Assembly: GCA_003219125.1 (NCBI GenBank)
Contig: QHPP01000121.1
Location: 1-32,062 of the forward strand
Direction: 5' to 3'
Length of the DNA stretch: 32,062 nucleotides
Origin: Verrucomicrobiota bacterium
GTDB taxonomy: Bacteria > Verrucomicrobiota > Verrucomicrobiia > Chthoniobacterales > UBA10450
The translations under genes were made by a program, and so were the position numbers. Below the pieces are notes generated by a model, which was not told the DNA's origin, ran no database searches, and saw only the letters and a program-made list of their open reading frames with translations. Below are positions 1 to 7,726 of this stretch, in pieces. The first letter of the stretch is position 1; each line of letters starts with the position of its first letter.

Positions 1-747
1 CACCAAATCGAGATTTGGCTCCGCTCCGCACGCCACCACAGCCAATCCCGCCGCGACACGGTTCCCGCTTTTGGTTTGGATATTTCGCAAAACCGTTTTG
101 CCTTCAAAGCCATTTAAACTTTCGCCTAAAAGTAACGTCACCCCGTTCTTGGCAAAATAGTTGGTCACCCAGGTGGCGGTCTCGGGATCGAGGTAGCGGT
201 TCAATAGTGTGCCATGCCGATGCATCACACTCACTTTCATTTTCATTTGTCGCAGGCTCGCCGCTACCTCGCACGCGAGCAATCCGCCGCCCACCACCAT
301 CAGATTTTTTTCGTGCTCGGCCATTTCCCGCAGAGCGAAGGCGTCGCGAATGGTGCGCAGGTAAATGACGTTACCCAAACCAACGCCCGCAACCGGTGGC
401 CGCCCCGGACGGCTGCCCATGGCAAGGCAGGCTTTATTAAACTCGATGCTCTCACCGTTGCCTAACACCGCCACCCGACGATCGATGTTTAATTGTGTTA
501 TCGTCGCATTGAAACGTGCGTCGATCTTATGCGCGGCGTACCAGCGTTCATCGACTTCGGCATATTTTCTGGGAACGATTGTTTTTTCGCGCAGGAAACT
601 CTTCGAAAGCAGCCAGCGCTTGTAGGGCGCGTAGGCCTCAGAGCCGACCAACGTCACACTTCCGCGCTTATCGTGTTTTCGAATTGCTTCACATGCGCAT
701 GCCCCTCCGATACCCGCGCCGATGATGAGATAATCTCGCTGAATCAT
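1..747 (-). CDS. FAD-dependent pyridine nucleotide-disulfide oxidoreductase, 3' end cut by window
   Basis: The N-terminal 249 residues of a flavoprotein of the ferredoxin/rubredoxin/nitrite reductase type. Members of this family pass electrons from NAD(P)H through FAD to a redox partner. The FAD-binding glycine motif IIGAGIGGACACEAI starts at residue 8. A family-like APYKRWLLSKSFL stretch follows at about 40-52. A second Rossmann motif (MVVGGGLLACEVAASL, from residue 150) should bind NAD(P)H. The reading frame is open to base 1, so the C-terminal part (FAD and dimerisation domains) lies outside the window. The ATG at 747 directly precedes the FAD motif. The physiological acceptor cannot be told from this fragment. 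The gene reads away from recN, with about 300 bases of repeat-containing spacer between them. Confidence 0.85.
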   Translation of the reverse strand, partial: MIQRDYLIIGAGIGGACACEAIRKHDKRGSVTLVGSEAYAPYKRWLLSKSFLREKTIVPRKYAEVDERWYAAHKIDARFNATITQLNIDRRVAVLGNGESIEFNKACLAMGSRPGRPPVAGVGLGNVIYLRTIRDAFALREMAEHEKNLMVVGGGLLACEVAASLRQMKMKVSVMHRHGTLLNRYLDPETATWVTNYFAKNGVTLLLGESLNGFEGKTVLRNIQTKSGNRVAAGLAVVACGAEPNLDLV

Positions 748-857
748 TTAGAAATGTGACGATAGAGAAACGACTGCGTGGCTGGCTAGGGAAAAATGAA
801 GCCGCTTTTGCGCCCTGATGTAAAAAAGTTAAAACGGTTGCATCGTTACAACGGGCG

Positions 858-910
858 AGTTGGAGGGGCGACCTCTGCGAGCGGTGGATTTGGAAATGGA
901 GGTTGGAGCC
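858..910. repeat. Family C repeat fragment
   Basis: A GC-rich stretch around GGAGGGGCGACCTCTGCG resembles one arm of the inverted repeat at 22557-22616 (compare GAGGGCGGAGCTCTGCGACG, read on the minus strand). The spacer 748-1044 otherwise holds this fragment and a family A palindrome. No convincing gene was seen in it. Similarity was judged by eye over about 20 bases, so this call is tentative. Confidence 0.35.
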
Positions 911-961
911 GATTATGAGCCTTTGATTCAACACTCCATGACTCCACCGCTCCATTACTCC

Positions 962-1044
962 CGTCATCCCGAGCGAAGTCGAGGGATCCCGTGAAGCTCC
1001 TTTAAGCCTACGCTCCGGGATCCGTCGACAGGCTCGGAATAACG
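962..1044. repeat. Family A palindromic repeat (downstream of recN)
   Basis: An imperfect palindrome. The left arm begins CGTCATCCCGAGCGAAGTCG and reaches a GGGATCCCG block. The right arm mirrors it with CGGGATCC and CTCGGAATAACG. The element ends directly against the recN stop codon at 1045. The structure could fold in RNA and act as a 3' end stabiliser or terminator for recN, but no T-run follows. Related copies occur at about ten sites in the window. Confidence 0.85.
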
Positions 1045-2703
1045 CTAATGCTGATCCAGCATTGTCGCGGCGAGTTTCAGCGCTTCATCACTCTTTCCGC
1101 CGAGCATGCGCGCGATCTCTTCGCGTCGCGCCTTACCGCTAACCTCACGTAATAGAGTAAAGGTGCGCCCGCCGCGCACTTCTTTCGTCACTACGAACTG
1201 CGAGGTCGCTGCCGCCGCCACTGGTGGCAAATGGGTAATGCAAAGCACTTGGTGCTGCTTCGCCAACTCGCGCATGCGCGCGCCGACGGCGTGGGCAACC
1301 TCGCCGCCGACGTTCGCGTCAATCTCATCGAAGACGAGCAACGGCACCGCATCCTGCGCGGCCAGCGCCGACTTGATCGCCAGCATCAAGCGAGAAATTT
1401 CGCCGCTCGAGGCGATTGCGCGCATGGGCTTGAGCGGCTCGCCCGGATTAGGCGAAAACAAGAGGTCCACCGCATCAAGGCCAGACGTCCGCAGCGTCTC
1501 CATTTCGCTCGTTCTGGCTTCGAACTGCGATTGCTTGAATCCAAGATCGCGCAAATTCCGGCGGACCATTTCCGAAAGTTTGGGTGCCGCTTTCGCACGC
1601 AGTTTTCGCAAAGCCTCGCCTACTCGCCGCAACTCTGTGCTGTGTGTCGCAATCTCGCTAGTCAGCCGCTGCAACTCTTCATCGCGCCCTTCGATTTTTC
1701 GCATTCGTTCAGCCGCGCGCTCGCCAAAAGCGATGACTTCAGGAATCGTCGCTCCGTATTTTCGTTTCAACGTTTCAAAGAGTGAGACTCGTTGCTCGAG
1801 AGCGGTGAGTTGTTCGGGATCCAGATCGAGATTCTCGGCGTAGCGTCTGAGATCACGCGCAATCTCCGACAACTCAACGACCGCCGTCTTATGAGTATTC
1901 GCCGCGGTTGCCATCGAGGGATCCAATTTTTCCAATTCACGCAATAGCTTTTGCGTTTCCCCTAGCTGCGCCAAAATCGCCTCATCCGCTTCGGAAAGTT
2001 TTGTCGCCACTGCCGATGCAATCTCAATCAATCGCCGGCTGTTGCTCGCCAGCCGATAGCGCGATTCAATCCGCGCTACTTCCTCGGTCGATAAATTAGC
2101 CAACGCGATCTCATTCACCTGATGCCGCAGTAAATCGAGCTCCTGTTCACGCGCCGTCTCGGCCGTGTTGAGCGCCGCGTGTTCCGCTTCGAGCGCGCGC
2201 AGTTGCCGGAAGATTTTTCCGAATTTCTGTCGCGTTTCACCCGCATTAGCAAAGGCATCGAGCAAATCGAGCTGTCGATCAGGTGAAAGCAGCGATTGAT
2301 GGTCGTGTGGTCCGTGAAGGTCAACCAGGTCATCACCGAGTTCCTTGAGGTTCGCCAGGGTGCTGGGCGACCCATTGATGAACTGGCGATTCGTTCCCGA
2401 AAGAGAAAGACTGCGTTTCAAAATCAAATCGTTGTCGCATGGTTCGATTCCTGATTCCTCGAAGCGTGCATTCCATTTCGCGAAATCATCATCGTGAAAA
2501 ATTGCCTCCACCGTGCACGTGTCTGCTCCGGTGCGGACGAGCGACTTGTCGGCGCGTTCGCCCAGCAACAACTGGAGCGCACCGATAATGATTGATTTGC
2601 CCGCGCCGGTTTCGCCGGTGATGGCGGTAAATCCCGGCGCAATTTCCCATTCCAAATCCTCAACCAGTGCGAGATTTTTGATCCGTAAGAGTTGGAGAAG
2701 CAT
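1045..2703 (-). CDS. recN: DNA repair protein RecN
   Basis: An SMC-like ATPase of 552 residues, the usual length for RecN, which acts early in repair of double-strand breaks. The Walker A motif GETGAGKS lies at residues 30-37. A long coiled-coil-rich middle follows (about 150-380). The ABC signature SSGEISR is at about 432, Walker B LLVFDEID at about 455-462, and a conserved CITHLPPVAA segment near 488. The ATG at 2703 gives the canonical N-terminus MLLQLLRIKNLALVEDLE. Only 49 bases separate it from the divergent MBL-hydrolase gene, and that gap is itself an inverted repeat, so the promoter must lie within repeat sequence. No LexA-type operator was recognised. Confidence 0.96.
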   Translation of the reverse strand: MLLQLLRIKNLALVEDLEWEIAPGFTAITGETGAGKSIIIGALQLLLGERADKSLVRTGADTCTVEAIFHDDDFAKWNARFEESGIEPCDNDLILKRSLSLSGTNRQFINGSPSTLANLKELGDDLVDLHGPHDHQSLLSPDRQLDLLDAFANAGETRQKFGKIFRQLRALEAEHAALNTAETAREQELDLLRHQVNEIALANLSTEEVARIESRYRLASNSRRLIEIASAVATKLSEADEAILAQLGETQKLLRELEKLDPSMATAANTHKTAVVELSEIARDLRRYAENLDLDPEQLTALEQRVSLFETLKRKYGATIPEVIAFGERAAERMRKIEGRDEELQRLTSEIATHSTELRRVGEALRKLRAKAAPKLSEMVRRNLRDLGFKQSQFEARTSEMETLRTSGLDAVDLLFSPNPGEPLKPMRAIASSGEISRLMLAIKSALAAQDAVPLLVFDEIDANVGGEVAHAVGARMRELAKQHQVLCITHLPPVAAAATSQFVVTKEVRGGRTFTLLREVSGKARREEIARMLGGKSDEALKLAATMLDQH

Positions 2704-2707
2704 CGGT

Positions 2708-2793
2708 TGAGTGTTGAGAGCTCAGAGTTGAGAGTGCGCGCGCCGAAAAATCTTGAACTCTCCACCCGCAACTCTCAACTCCGAACTCACTCT
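2708..2793. repeat. Inverted repeat of AACTCTCAACTC type between divergent genes
   Basis: Left-arm blocks GAGTGTTGAGAG and CAGAGTTGAGAGTG are mirrored by CAACTCTCAACTCCGAACTC on the right. The repeat fills the whole 49-base gap between recN and the MBL-hydrolase gene and enters the latter. It supplies that gene's TTG start and its first residues (SPPATLNSE). This type of low-complexity inverted repeat is different from families A and B. Confidence 0.6.
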
Positions 2794-3691
2794 CACTTTT
2801 CTCGGCACCGGGACTTCGCAAGGCGTGCCAATGATCGGCTGCGATTGCGCCGTTTGTCGCTCCTCCGACCCGCGCGATAAACGGCTGCGCTCTTCCGTTT
2901 ACATCGAAACGCCCGAGACCGCCTTTATCATCGATAGTGGAACGGATTTCCGCACCCAGGCGCTACGTGAAAACATCCGCCGGGTTGATGCGGTCGTATT
3001 CACGCACTCGCACACCGACCACATCATGGGCTTCGACGATCTGCGGCGCTTTTCCTGGCAACGCGGCTCGATGCCGGTCTATGCCTCCGCCAAAACCATG
3101 GCCGATCTGGAGCGCGTTTTCATGTTCGCCTTTAAAGGAACCAACCCATTTCCCGGTTATTTGAAACCTGAGCCGCATCTTATTAGCGGTCCATTTCGGT
3201 TGGGTGTGACAATAATCACGCCTTTGCCGGTCCCGCACGGTAACACGGAGGTGAATGGCTATCTATTTTCCCGCCCCCGGAACACAGACTTGCAGTCTGT
3301 GCGCGCAGCGGAGTTACACTCCGCTGAACAGAAGACCGAAAGGGAAGACGAAATTTCCCAGACAGCAGACAAGATGTCCGCTGGGCACACAGGGCTGAGC
3401 CCTGTGTTCCGGCACGAACGCAAGCTCATCGCGTATCTCAGCGATTGCAGCGCGGTGCCGGATGAGATCGCGCAAAAGATTCTGGGCGTTGAATGTTTGA
3501 TCATCGATGCGCTGCGGGAGAAGCCGCACCCGACTCATTTGAGCGTCGCCCAGGCGCTCGAAGTCGCAACGCGCGTTCAGGCTAAAGAAACTTATTTCAT
3601 CCATATCGCGCATGAGCTGGCGCAATCGTTCGAGGAAAATCTGCCGCCGCACACCCACATCGCCTACGACGGCCTGAAGCTGGGCTTTTAA
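2753..3691 (+). CDS. MBL-fold metallo-hydrolase (PhnP / RNase Z-like) with in-frame repeat insert
   Basis: A 312-residue metallo-beta-lactamase-fold enzyme. The start LTLTFLGTGTSQGVPMIGC resembles PhnP-like phosphodiesterases. The metal-binding motif THSHTDH is at 84-90. Later ligand candidates are His162 (VPHGN), Asp231 (LSDCS) and His284 (YFIHIAHE). Its substrate is probably a phosphodiester or cyclic phosphate, but this is family-level inference. The only in-frame start codon after the upstream stop is TTG at 2753. Residues about 174-221 (SRPRNTDLQSVRAAELHSAE and onward) do not look like the family. They are encoded by a family B palindromic repeat (3277-3412) placed between the beta strands NGYLFS and KLIAYLSD. 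The stop codon overlaps the start of the next gene (TAATG). Confidence 0.88.
   Translation: MNSPPATLNSELTLTFLGTGTSQGVPMIGCDCAVCRSSDPRDKRLRSSVYIETPETAFIIDSGTDFRTQALRENIRRVDAVVFTHSHTDHIMGFDDLRRFSWQRGSMPVYASAKTMADLERVFMFAFKGTNPFPGYLKPEPHLISGPFRLGVTIITPLPVPHGNTEVNGYLFSRPRNTDLQSVRAAELHSAEQKTEREDEISQTADKMSAGHTGLSPVFRHERKLIAYLSDCSAVPDEIAQKILGVECLIIDALREKPHPTHLSVAQALEVATRVQAKETYFIHIAHELAQSFEENLPPHTHIAYDGLKLGF
3277..3412. repeat. Family B palindromic element inside a CDS
   Basis: A 136-bp element with near-perfect terminal inverted repeats: CCGGAACACAGA at the left and CCTGTGTTCCGG at the right. It contains nested palindromes: ACAGACTTGCAGTCTGT, AGCGGAGTTACACTCCGCT and CACAGGGCTGAGCCCTGTG. It lies wholly inside the MBL-hydrolase gene and is read through in frame. 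Related copies are at 7587-7703 and 17399-17503; the latter shares the AGCGGAGT and ATGTCCGCTGGGC blocks. Confidence 0.9.
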
Positions 3692-5316
3692 TGAAAATCA
3701 GAATTCGTCGTTGCAGCTACATCCGAACTTCTCGACTCCGTGTCCCACGGATGCGCCTGTTGCTATTTGTTTTCCTGTTGGGGATCGGCGCCGCCGCAGC
3801 AGAAAATTTGCCGGCTCAAACCATCGTTGTGTTTAACACCGCCGTTCCCGATTCCGAGGCGCTCGCGAGATTTTATGCCGAGAAACGCGGAATTGCAGCT
3901 GATCATCTGGTCGGGCTCGATTGTCCATCCGAGGAAGAAATTTCGCGCGAGCAATACGACACCACGATTGCCGAGCCGCTGCGCAAAATGTTTGAGGAAC
4001 GGCAATGGTGGCACATTCACGAGACTCCCGATGGTGAAAAACGGGTGCAGACGCTCGCGATTCATTTCATCGCTCTCGTCCGCGGCGTGCCTCTGAAGAT
4101 TCGGCCCGCGGCGACGCCATATCCGGGCGATACTCTTGGAGGCGGTCCCATTCAGAGCCGAAATGAGGCTTCCGTTGATTCGGAATTGAGCACAATCGGT
4201 TTTTTCACGAGACAAATCTCCGGCGCGGTCACTAATCCTTATTTTCAGGGATTCCGTCCGATCGCTGAACTGACGGCAGCGCCTGTTCTCCTCGTTACCC
4301 GACTCGATGCACCGGAGACCGCGACAGTGCGCCGAATGATTACTGATGCGATTGAGGCGGAGAAAAACGGATTGTGGGGACGCGCATTCGTGGACGGCAC
4401 CCACGAAACCAGCGGCGGCAAAGAAGTCGGTGATGCCTGGATGCGCGCGATTGTCGATCAATGTCACAAGGACGGCGTGCCGGTGGTGTTCGATGATTCG
4501 CCGGCGATTTTTCCCGATGCGTTTCCGATGAGCGACTGCGCTCTTTATTATGGATGGTATGCTGGCAATGTCGCTGGCCCGTTCAACCAGCCGGGCTTCA
4601 AGTTCGTGCCGGGGGCGATCGCCGCGCACATTCATTCCTACAGCGCGGCAACATTGCGGGATGCGAATTCAGGCTGGGCCGGTCCGCTCGTCTCGCGGGG
4701 TGCCGCTGCCACCGTCGGCAACGTTTACGAACCATATCTCGAGCTAACCGCGCATCTCGATATTCTCAATGATCGCTTGCTGCATGGTTTCACCTTTGCG
4801 GAAAGCGTATCCATGTCGTCACGCGTGCTCTCCTGGATGGGAGTGGCGCTAGGTGATCCACTTTATCGCCCTTATCTCAATTGGACGCAGATCGACTCAA
4901 AAACTCCGCCGAAGTCCGCCGCCGGATGGCGCGCCTATCATGATTTCGCGATCAAGAACAGCAAGCTTGAGCCTTCCGATTATCGCACTCAAGCGCGCGT
5001 TGCTGCCGCGCGCACGCGCAACGGAATCATGCTGGAGGATATAGGCCTGATGGAAATGCGAGATGCAAAATTTTCCAATGCAATCGCGGCGCTGGAGCAG
5101 GCCCGCGGCGCCTATTCCAAACGGGATGACATCATCCGCTGCGTCCTGGAAGAATGCGACGTTTTCAGAAAATCCGGCAAACCCAGCCGTGCCCTCGATC
5201 TTGTCCGCCGGGTCTTGCGGATTGTACCGGAATCGCCCGCAGCGCAACTGCTTCACAAAATCGAGAGCGACCTCGCGCCAAAGTCATCGCCGCCAGCAGC
5301 GGCATCGCCCTATTAG
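3691..5316 (+). CDS. TIGR03790 family exported protein with TPR-like C-terminus
   Basis: 541 residues. After 20 basic residues there is a typical signal peptide (MRLLLFVFLLGIGAAAAEN), so the real start could be the ATG at 3751. The ATG at 3691 is kept because it overlaps the previous stop (TAATG), which suggests translational coupling. The mature protein has features I associate with the uncharacterised TIGR03790 family: an early VVFNTAVPDSEALARFYAEK segment, a VPLKIRP block and an ALYYGWYAGNVAGPF motif. As I recall, that family is found in genomes that carry exosortase/PEP-CTERM sorting. Residues about 465-530 look like tetratricopeptide helices. It is probably periplasmic or surface-attached. 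Its function is unknown. Confidence 0.85.
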   Translation: MKIRIRRCSYIRTSRLRVPRMRLLLFVFLLGIGAAAAENLPAQTIVVFNTAVPDSEALARFYAEKRGIAADHLVGLDCPSEEEISREQYDTTIAEPLRKMFEERQWWHIHETPDGEKRVQTLAIHFIALVRGVPLKIRPAATPYPGDTLGGGPIQSRNEASVDSELSTIGFFTRQISGAVTNPYFQGFRPIAELTAAPVLLVTRLDAPETATVRRMITDAIEAEKNGLWGRAFVDGTHETSGGKEVGDAWMRAIVDQCHKDGVPVVFDDSPAIFPDAFPMSDCALYYGWYAGNVAGPFNQPGFKFVPGAIAAHIHSYSAATLRDANSGWAGPLVSRGAAATVGNVYEPYLELTAHLDILNDRLLHGFTFAESVSMSSRVLSWMGVALGDPLYRPYLNWTQIDSKTPPKSAAGWRAYHDFAIKNSKLEPSDYRTQARVAAARTRNGIMLEDIGLMEMRDAKFSNAIAALEQARGAYSKRDDIIRCVLEECDVFRKSGKPSRALDLVRRVLRIVPESPAAQLLHKIESDLAPKSSPPAAASPY

Positions 5317-5323
5317 CCGGAGT

Positions 5324-6103
5324 TCAGCGAATGATCCCACGCTCGCTTTTTTCAATAAACTCAATCAACTGTGTGATCTCTTCGCGCGGTTCGATTTGGT
5401 TGCGCACGGCTTCGATTGCCTGACGCGTGTTTAACTTCGATCGGTAAAGCAACCGAAACGCTTCCTTGATCGCCTTCACGCTTTTCGGTGGAAAGCCGGC
5501 ACGCTCGAGTCCGATCAGATTGACTCCGCGAATCTCGGCGGGATTTCCGTCTGCGACCAAGAATGGCGGGACGTCCTGGACGATCTTGGAGCAACCGCCG
5601 GTGATCGCGAATCGTCCAATCCGGCAAAATTGGTGCACGGCGGTGAGTCCGCCCATAACCGCGTGATCGCCCACCTCAACGTGTCCGGCGAGAGTGCCGT
5701 TGTTCGAGAACACCACCGAATCGCCGACCGTGCAATCGTGGCCGATGTGACTGTAAGCGAGAAAATTTCCGCGATTGCCAACGCGCGTTTTGCCATCGCT
5801 TTTAGTGCTGCGATTGACTGTGCAAAATTCACGGAACGTATTTTCGTCGCCAATTTCCAGATGGGTCGGTTCGCCGGCGTATTTTAAATCCTGAGTCTGC
5901 TGACCAATCGAGCAGTAAGCGTAAAATTTGTTTCGTGCCGCGGCCCGCATCGGTCCGCAAAGGGTGACATGATGTTGCAGCCAGCAAGCTTCGCCCAGCA
6001 CGACATCCGGACCGACAATGCAATAGGCACCGACGACTGTTCCGGCGCCCAGATCTGCTTTTGTATCGACGATTGCAGTCGGATGAATTTCGACGCCACT
6101 CAT
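5324..6103 (-). CDS. lpxA: Acyl-ACP:UDP-N-acetylglucosamine O-acyltransferase LpxA
   Basis: LpxA transfers a 3-hydroxyacyl chain to UDP-GlcNAc, the first step of lipid A synthesis, in the cytoplasm. The protein is 259 residues, close to the usual 262. It shows the left-handed beta-helix hexapeptide pattern (IHPTAIVDTKADLGAGTVVG and onward). The catalytic His region HIGHDCTVG is followed by NNGTLAGHVEVGD. The tail is the usual helical domain. I chose the ATG at 6103 (MSGVEIHPTAIVD). The frame extends upstream to 6151, but those 16 residues (FVVRPSSFVV) come from a low-complexity ACGACGAA-type repeat. The gene lies downstream of lpxC-fabZ, probably in one operon. It converges with the TIGR03790 gene with only 7 bases between the stops. 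Confidence 0.95.
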   Translation of the reverse strand: MSGVEIHPTAIVDTKADLGAGTVVGAYCIVGPDVVLGEACWLQHHVTLCGPMRAAARNKFYAYCSIGQQTQDLKYAGEPTHLEIGDENTFREFCTVNRSTKSDGKTRVGNRGNFLAYSHIGHDCTVGDSVVFSNNGTLAGHVEVGDHAVMGGLTAVHQFCRIGRFAITGGCSKIVQDVPPFLVADGNPAEIRGVNLIGLERAGFPPKSVKAIKEAFRLLYRSKLNTRQAIEAVRNQIEPREEITQLIEFIEKSERGIIR

Positions 6104-6150
6104 GATTAAAACGACGAATGACGAAGGACGAACGACGAAGATTTTCGACA
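6104..6150. repeat. ACGACGAA / GACGAATGACGAAG low-complexity tandem repeat
   Basis: Short imperfect tandem repeats of the units ACGACGAA and GACGAAGG lie immediately upstream of the lpxA ATG, in the gap to fabZ. They would encode FVVRPSSFVV if read in the lpxA frame. They are best viewed as intergenic repeat DNA and not as part of LpxA. Confidence 0.6.
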
Positions 6151-6170
6151 TTCGCGCTTCGGCATTTCCC

Positions 6171-7487
6171 TCATTTATCCAGGAATGTGAACATGAGATC
6201 GCCTTCGGAAACGATGGCGTCGTTCACCACGCAACTGCAATGTGCCTTCGCGAGCCGATTGCTGCGCGCTTTGGTCAATTCCGCGTGAATGAAAAGGGTG
6301 TCGCCTGGAAAAACGGGTTTGCGAAATTTCACGTCGTCCGCGCTCATGAAATAACCGATCCGGCTCGCGCTCTTCGCCAGCTTCATCAGCAAAATGCTTG
6401 CGACCTGAGCCATCGCTTCGATCTGCAAGACACCGGGCATCACCGGGTGGCCGGGAAAATGCCCGGCAAAAAACGGTTCGTTCACTGTCACCGCTTTCAT
6501 TCCGGTGCATTTCGTTTCCCCCTCGAAACCCAAGATGCGATCGACCATCAGGAATGGGAAGCGATGCGGTAGAATTTCCATCACTTGGTTTATATCGAGA
6601 CCTCCTTCTCCAGGCGGAAAAGTGCGGGGTACGGAAAGCGCCATGACCTTGGCGTGTTGTTTTACGATCGCCCGCGCCAGTTCCGCGTTGGCGGCATGAC
6701 CCGGCTTCACCGCAATGATATGACCGCGAATGCGCGTGCCGATGAGCGCGATGTCGCCGATGATGTCGAGAATTTTGTGCCGCGCGAATTCATCGGCAAA
6801 ACGCAACGGTTCCTTACTCAGGACAGCGTCGCCCCGAACCACAATCGCGTTTTCCAAGCTGCCCCCTTTGATCAAATTTTTCTCCATCAAGGGCGCGACT
6901 TCTTCGTAATAAACAAAGGTGCGTGCGGGCGCGATTTCGCGTTCGTAAAGTGCCGGCGAAATCTCGGCGGAGAAAAACTGGGTGAAGCGATTGTTCGGTC
7001 CTGCCTGTGTACAAGACACGCGAAACTTGTCATCGGGCAGGAGCACGAGGAGAGAACCGCTTTTTGATTCAAGATGGATTGGTTCGCGCACGTCGAAAAA
7101 TCGACGCGGCGCTTCCTGCGCGGCCGTTCCCGCTTTTTTGATCACCTCCACATACGGCGCAGCGCTGCCATCCCCGATTGGCGGCTCGTTCGCGTCCATC
7201 TCGATGACCGCGTTATCCACCCCCATCGCGCTTAAGGCGGAAAGCACATGCTCAACCGTGTGCACCCGGACCGCGCCTTCCCCGATAGTGGTGGCGCGCT
7301 CGACCGTCTTCAGGTTCGCGATGTTCGCGTCAATAGTCGGCTCGTCCGCCAGGTCTTTGCGCTTGAATTTGATCCCATGGTCGACCGGGGCCGGCTGCAA
7401 CTTGAGCGTCACCTTTTCGCCGGTGTGCAAAGAAGTGCCGCTGAATCCGGCAGATTTCGCCAGGGTATGTTGAAGCTCGGCAGTCAT
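6171..7487 (-). CDS. lpxC/fabZ: Bifunctional LpxC deacetylase / FabZ dehydratase
   Basis: A single 438-residue protein with two enzymes. Residues 1 to about 290 are UDP-3-O-acyl-GlcNAc deacetylase LpxC, the zinc enzyme for the committed step of lipid A synthesis. Its zinc ligands fit His80 (HTVEH 76-80), His237 and Asp241 (RHKILD 236-241), and the catalytic His is His264 in GHAANAE. Residues about 297-438 are FabZ, 3-hydroxyacyl-ACP dehydratase, with LPHRFPFLMVDR at 306-317 and AGHFPGHPVMPGVLQIEAMA at 341-360. LpxC-FabZ fusions are known from Bacteroidetes and related phyla. The fusion links lipid A and fatty acid synthesis, which compete for 3-hydroxyacyl-ACP. All key residues are present, so both halves should be active. 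lpxA follows 67 bases downstream. Confidence 0.97.
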   Translation of the reverse strand: MTAELQHTLAKSAGFSGTSLHTGEKVTLKLQPAPVDHGIKFKRKDLADEPTIDANIANLKTVERATTIGEGAVRVHTVEHVLSALSAMGVDNAVIEMDANEPPIGDGSAAPYVEVIKKAGTAAQEAPRRFFDVREPIHLESKSGSLLVLLPDDKFRVSCTQAGPNNRFTQFFSAEISPALYEREIAPARTFVYYEEVAPLMEKNLIKGGSLENAIVVRGDAVLSKEPLRFADEFARHKILDIIGDIALIGTRIRGHIIAVKPGHAANAELARAIVKQHAKVMALSVPRTFPPGEGGLDINQVMEILPHRFPFLMVDRILGFEGETKCTGMKAVTVNEPFFAGHFPGHPVMPGVLQIEAMAQVASILLMKLAKSASRIGYFMSADDVKFRKPVFPGDTLFIHAELTKARSNRLAKAHCSCVVNDAIVSEGDLMFTFLDK

Positions 7488-7586
7488 CGCGCGCTAACTA
7501 ACAAAGAATTGGCGCGCTGGCCAGCAATCGGTTGATGACATCAATTGAAAACGACGCCTCGCATTTTCTTTTTTGGGCGACGCGTG

Positions 7587-7703
7587 CGGAACAGAGGCAT
7601 TCCTATCTGTAAGCTCAGCGGGCTTTTTGTCTGCTCTGTCTTCGTACACAGAAAACAGGCAGAATGCCTGTTTGGCGCACAGACTTGGAAGTCTGTGCTC
7701 CGG
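7587..7703. repeat. Family B palindromic element (upstream of lpxC)
   Basis: It begins CGGAACAGAGG and ends CACAGACTTGGAAGTCTGTG followed by CTCCGG. Internal palindromes include AAACAGGCAGAATGCCTGTTT. It is a diverged relative of the element at 3277-3412 (shared CACAGACTT-AAGTCTGTG hairpin and GGAAC-type end). It fills most of the 239-base gap between the small exported-protein gene and lpxC-fabZ. Confidence 0.75.
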
Positions 7704-7726
7704 ACGAGGTAGACCGAGCCTCAGAG

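Noticed and set aside
689-967. Minus-strand open frame of 92 codons between the oxidoreductase and recN
   Set aside because: It overlaps the start of the oxidoreductase gene and is made of repeat and low-complexity sequence (MERWSHGVLNQRL). It has no recognisable family and no start signal.
3763-4635. Minus-strand open frame of 290 codons
   Set aside because: It is antisense to the TIGR03790 gene, whose signal peptide and family motifs support the plus strand.
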